A DNA stretch of 64,000 nt, from positions 62,001 to 126,000 of the forward strand of contig NZ_SLZN01000006.1 in NCBI RefSeq assembly GCF_004346035.1, given 5' to 3'. Of the stretch, positions 62,116 to 64,000 are shown in pieces (positions within the stretch are counted from its first letter, which is position 1; each line of letters begins with the position of its first letter). The notes beneath the pieces are model-generated. The model did not search any database, was not told where the DNA came from, and saw only the letters and a list, made by a program, of their open reading frames with translations. A program made the translations under genes and the position numbers. The stretch comes from Acidomonas methanolica (lineage in GTDB: Bacteria; Pseudomonadota; Alphaproteobacteria; Acetobacterales; Acetobacteraceae).

Positions 62116-63855
62116 ATGGCCCGCGAGAATGATTTCCAGCCCCGTCTGGGCCGCATCCGCTCGCCCCGCGCCCAGCGGCTCAAGCCCTTCGTCGCCCAGG
62201 CCCTCGCCTCGGCCCAGCGTGCCGGAGGCGGTGGCTTCCGATCGGGCCGCAGCGGCGGCGGTTCCCGCTCGTCCTTCGGGCGTGGCCGCGTCGCAGCAGC
62301 CAGGGCCAATCGTCTGCTGACCAGCCGTGTCCGCCGCGTGACCGTCAAGGCCCGTGTCGTGCGCCACAGCGGGCGCAAGGCGCCGCTCGCCGCCCATCTG
62401 CGTTACCTGCGCCGGGACGGGGTGACGAAGGACGGCGAGAAGGCGCGGCTCTTCGGTCCTGGCATCGACGATGCCGACCCGAAGGCGTTCGCCGAGCGCT
62501 GCGAGGATGATCGCCACCATTTCCGTTTCATCATCTCACCCGAGGACGCGCCCGACATGGCCGACCTCAAGGGCTATGCCCGCGAACTGGTCGGGCAGAT
62601 GGAAAAAGACCTCGGCACGAAGCTGGACTGGGTGGGGGTGGATCACTGGAACACCCAGCATCCCCATGTCCACATCCTCGTGCGGGGCGTAGCCGAGGAT
62701 GGCAGCGACCTCGTGATCTCCCGCGATTATATCCGGGAGGGCCTGCGCGCCCGTGCCCAGGATCTGGTGACGCAGGAACTCGGGCTACGCAATGACGTCG
62801 AAATCCATCGTGCCCTCGAACGCCAGGTCGGCGCCGAGCACTGGACCCAGCTCGACCGGCAACTCGCCCGCGATGCGGGCCGCAACGGCATCATCGACAT
62901 GGCGCCAGCGCCGGATCGGCAGCCTGATCCGTTCGAGGCCCTGAAGGTCGGGCGCCTGCGCCACCTGGAGGGGCTCGGTCTCGCCCATCAGGTCGGTCAG
63001 GGACAATGGATGCTGGATGAATCCGCCGAGGCGACGCTCCGCGAGTTCGGGGAGCGCGGCGACATCATCAAGCGTATCCACCGCTCGCTGACGGAGCGCG
63101 GGATCGAGCGGAGCACATCGAGCTACGTCCTGGCGGGTGAAAGCCTCGACGTTCCTGTCGTCGGCAGGCTGGTCGATCGGGGGCTGGACGACGAGCTGAA
63201 AGGCACGGCCTACGCCGTCATCGACGGCGTGGATGGCCGCACGCATCATATCCGTTTTCCCGATCTCGACGCGACCGGTGATGGCAGCATGGGGTCGGTC
63301 GTGGAGCTTCGCGCCTTCGATGACAGGAAGGGGCAGCGTCGCGTGGCGCTGGCCGTCCGTTCCGACCTGTCGATCGAGGATCAGGTGACGGCGCGCGGGG
63401 CTACCTGGCTCGACCGGCAGGCAGTGGCGCGCGACCCTGTTGCATTGGGGCAGGCGGGGTTCGGTGCCGAAGTGCATGAGGCGATGGAGCGGCGGACCGA
63501 GCAACTGATTGAGCAGGGTCTTGCCGAACGCCGGACGCAGGGGGTGATCCTGGCGCGCAACCTGATCGGGAAACTCAGGGACCGCGAGCTTCACGAAGTG
63601 GGAGAGCGGCTCGCCGCTGAGACGGGCCGGACGTTCAGTCAGTCGGCATCGGGCGAGTATGTCACCGGCACGTATCGGCAACGCATGGCCCTGGCCTCCG
63701 GCCGCTATGCGATGATCGATGACGGCCTCCAGTTCCAGCTCGTGCCATGGACGCCGTCGCTGGAGAAGCAGCGGGGCCAGCACGTCTCCGGCGTCGCACG
63801 CGACGATGGCGGGATCGACTGGAGCTTCACCCGGAACCGGGGGCTCGGGCTATAG
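62116..63855 (+). CDS. rlxS: DUF3363 relaxase (VirD2/RlxS-like)
   Basis: Encodes 579 residues of the DUF3363 relaxase group used by Tn4371-like elements. Arg-rich N-terminus, then HHFRFIISPEDAPD and the HUH histidines in WVGVDHWNTQHPHVHILVRG near 175-195, TOPRIM-less nickase type, and the characteristic C-terminus ending WSFTRNRGLGL. Cuts oriT and pilots the strand through the T4SS. Start at 62116, just after the oriT candidate. The rest of the transfer genes lie beyond the window. Confidence 0.92.
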   Translation: MARENDFQPRLGRIRSPRAQRLKPFVAQALASAQRAGGGGFRSGRSGGGSRSSFGRGRVAAARANRLLTSRVRRVTVKARVVRHSGRKAPLAAHLRYLRRDGVTKDGEKARLFGPGIDDADPKAFAERCEDDRHHFRFIISPEDAPDMADLKGYARELVGQMEKDLGTKLDWVGVDHWNTQHPHVHILVRGVAEDGSDLVISRDYIREGLRARAQDLVTQELGLRNDVEIHRALERQVGAEHWTQLDRQLARDAGRNGIIDMAPAPDRQPDPFEALKVGRLRHLEGLGLAHQVGQGQWMLDESAEATLREFGERGDIIKRIHRSLTERGIERSTSSYVLAGESLDVPVVGRLVDRGLDDELKGTAYAVIDGVDGRTHHIRFPDLDATGDGSMGSVVELRAFDDRKGQRRVALAVRSDLSIEDQVTARGATWLDRQAVARDPVALGQAGFGAEVHEAMERRTEQLIEQGLAERRTQGVILARNLIGKLRDRELHEVGERLAAETGRTFSQSASGEYVTGTYRQRMALASGRYAMIDDGLQFQLVPWTPSLEKQRGQHVSGVARDDGGIDWSFTRNRGLGL

Positions 63856-64000
63856 TCGTCGTGGCGATAAGGACAGTTAAATTCCCCTGGATTGAAGATA
63901 GACCCGCCGAGGGAAAGGAAGTTGCCGACGCTCGGTTCGTCAGTGGATATAGAGAATGATGAACGACCGACACGGCCAATATGTCGGGAAAGCAGCCAAT
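63856..64000. other. Window end downstream of the relaxase
   Basis: No complete gene. A possible next reading frame begins near 63956-63959 (M)MNDRHGQYVGKAAN and runs off the window; it could be the start of the next transfer gene (traG region) but cannot be judged here. Confidence 0.25.

Noticed and set aside
61818-62132. 104-codon frame overlapping the transglycosylase stop
   Set aside because: It runs through T/C-rich DNA in front of the relaxase and has no SD or domain.

Overview
The window looks like mobile DNA from an alphaproteobacterium, most likely an acetic acid bacterium (Acetobacteraceae). The basis is high GC, a GTTC-N7-GTTC LexA box of alphaproteobacterial type, a Tn4371-like transfer backbone typical of alphaproteobacterial plasmids and ICEs, and a gluconacetobacter-style copper cluster. 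The genus is an inference. There are no rRNA genes, no complete tRNA genes and no CRISPR arrays.

Region 1 (1-20.9 kb, mostly minus strand) is one end of an integrative and conjugative element of the PFGI-1/ICEclc type. Read on the minus strand the core order is AlpA, ParA, a small HicA-like protein, ParB, DUF2857, STY4528-type replication protein, TIGR03761 protein, DUF3158, DNA methyltransferase, SSB, topoisomerase III, a C5 methyltransferase and then small uncharacterised genes. A HipBA pair sits inside this core behind four 175-bp tandem repeats, each with the same 17-nt palindrome. Beyond AlpA lie a LysR gene, an IS5-type remnant and a fragment matching the 3' end of a tRNA (probably tRNA-Gly) followed by a terminator. 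That fragment is read here as the attachment site.

Region 2 (21-33 kb) is accessory DNA. It holds a MarR regulator with a divergent membrane protein, an SOS mutagenesis cassette (ImuA-ImuB-DnaE2) under a LexA box with a divergent SRAP protein, a ScsB/DsbD-like thiol reductase, a truncated IS481-family transposase and a restriction-endonuclease-like fragment.

Region 3 (33-44 kb) is a copper-resistance island: a Cu P-type ATPase divergent from CsoR, a His-rich periplasmic protein, multicopper oxidase CopA, outer-membrane CopB, a Met-rich protein and a cytochrome c. A second CsoR-like operator then precedes a three-gene operon encoding a Met/His-rich flavin/2Fe-2S reductase fusion, a b-type membrane cytochrome and a seven-haem cytochrome c. 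This trio looks like a copper-controlled electron path from NADH to the periplasm and is the most novel system in the window.

Region 4 (44.8-64 kb, mostly plus strand) is a second, Tn4371-like backbone: ParB, DUF6878, DUF6915, DUF932, a toprim protein, DUF2493, a toxin-antitoxin pair, DUF736, and regulators with DUF2285/DUF6499. A translationally coupled run follows: AlpA-like, RepA, ParA, methyltransferase, RHH protein, DUF2840 and TraF, then DUF736, a lytic transglycosylase and a DUF3363 relaxase. RepA carries DnaA boxes and iterons in its 3' end, a likely oriV. The window therefore holds two independent replication/partition modules flanking stress and metal cargo.
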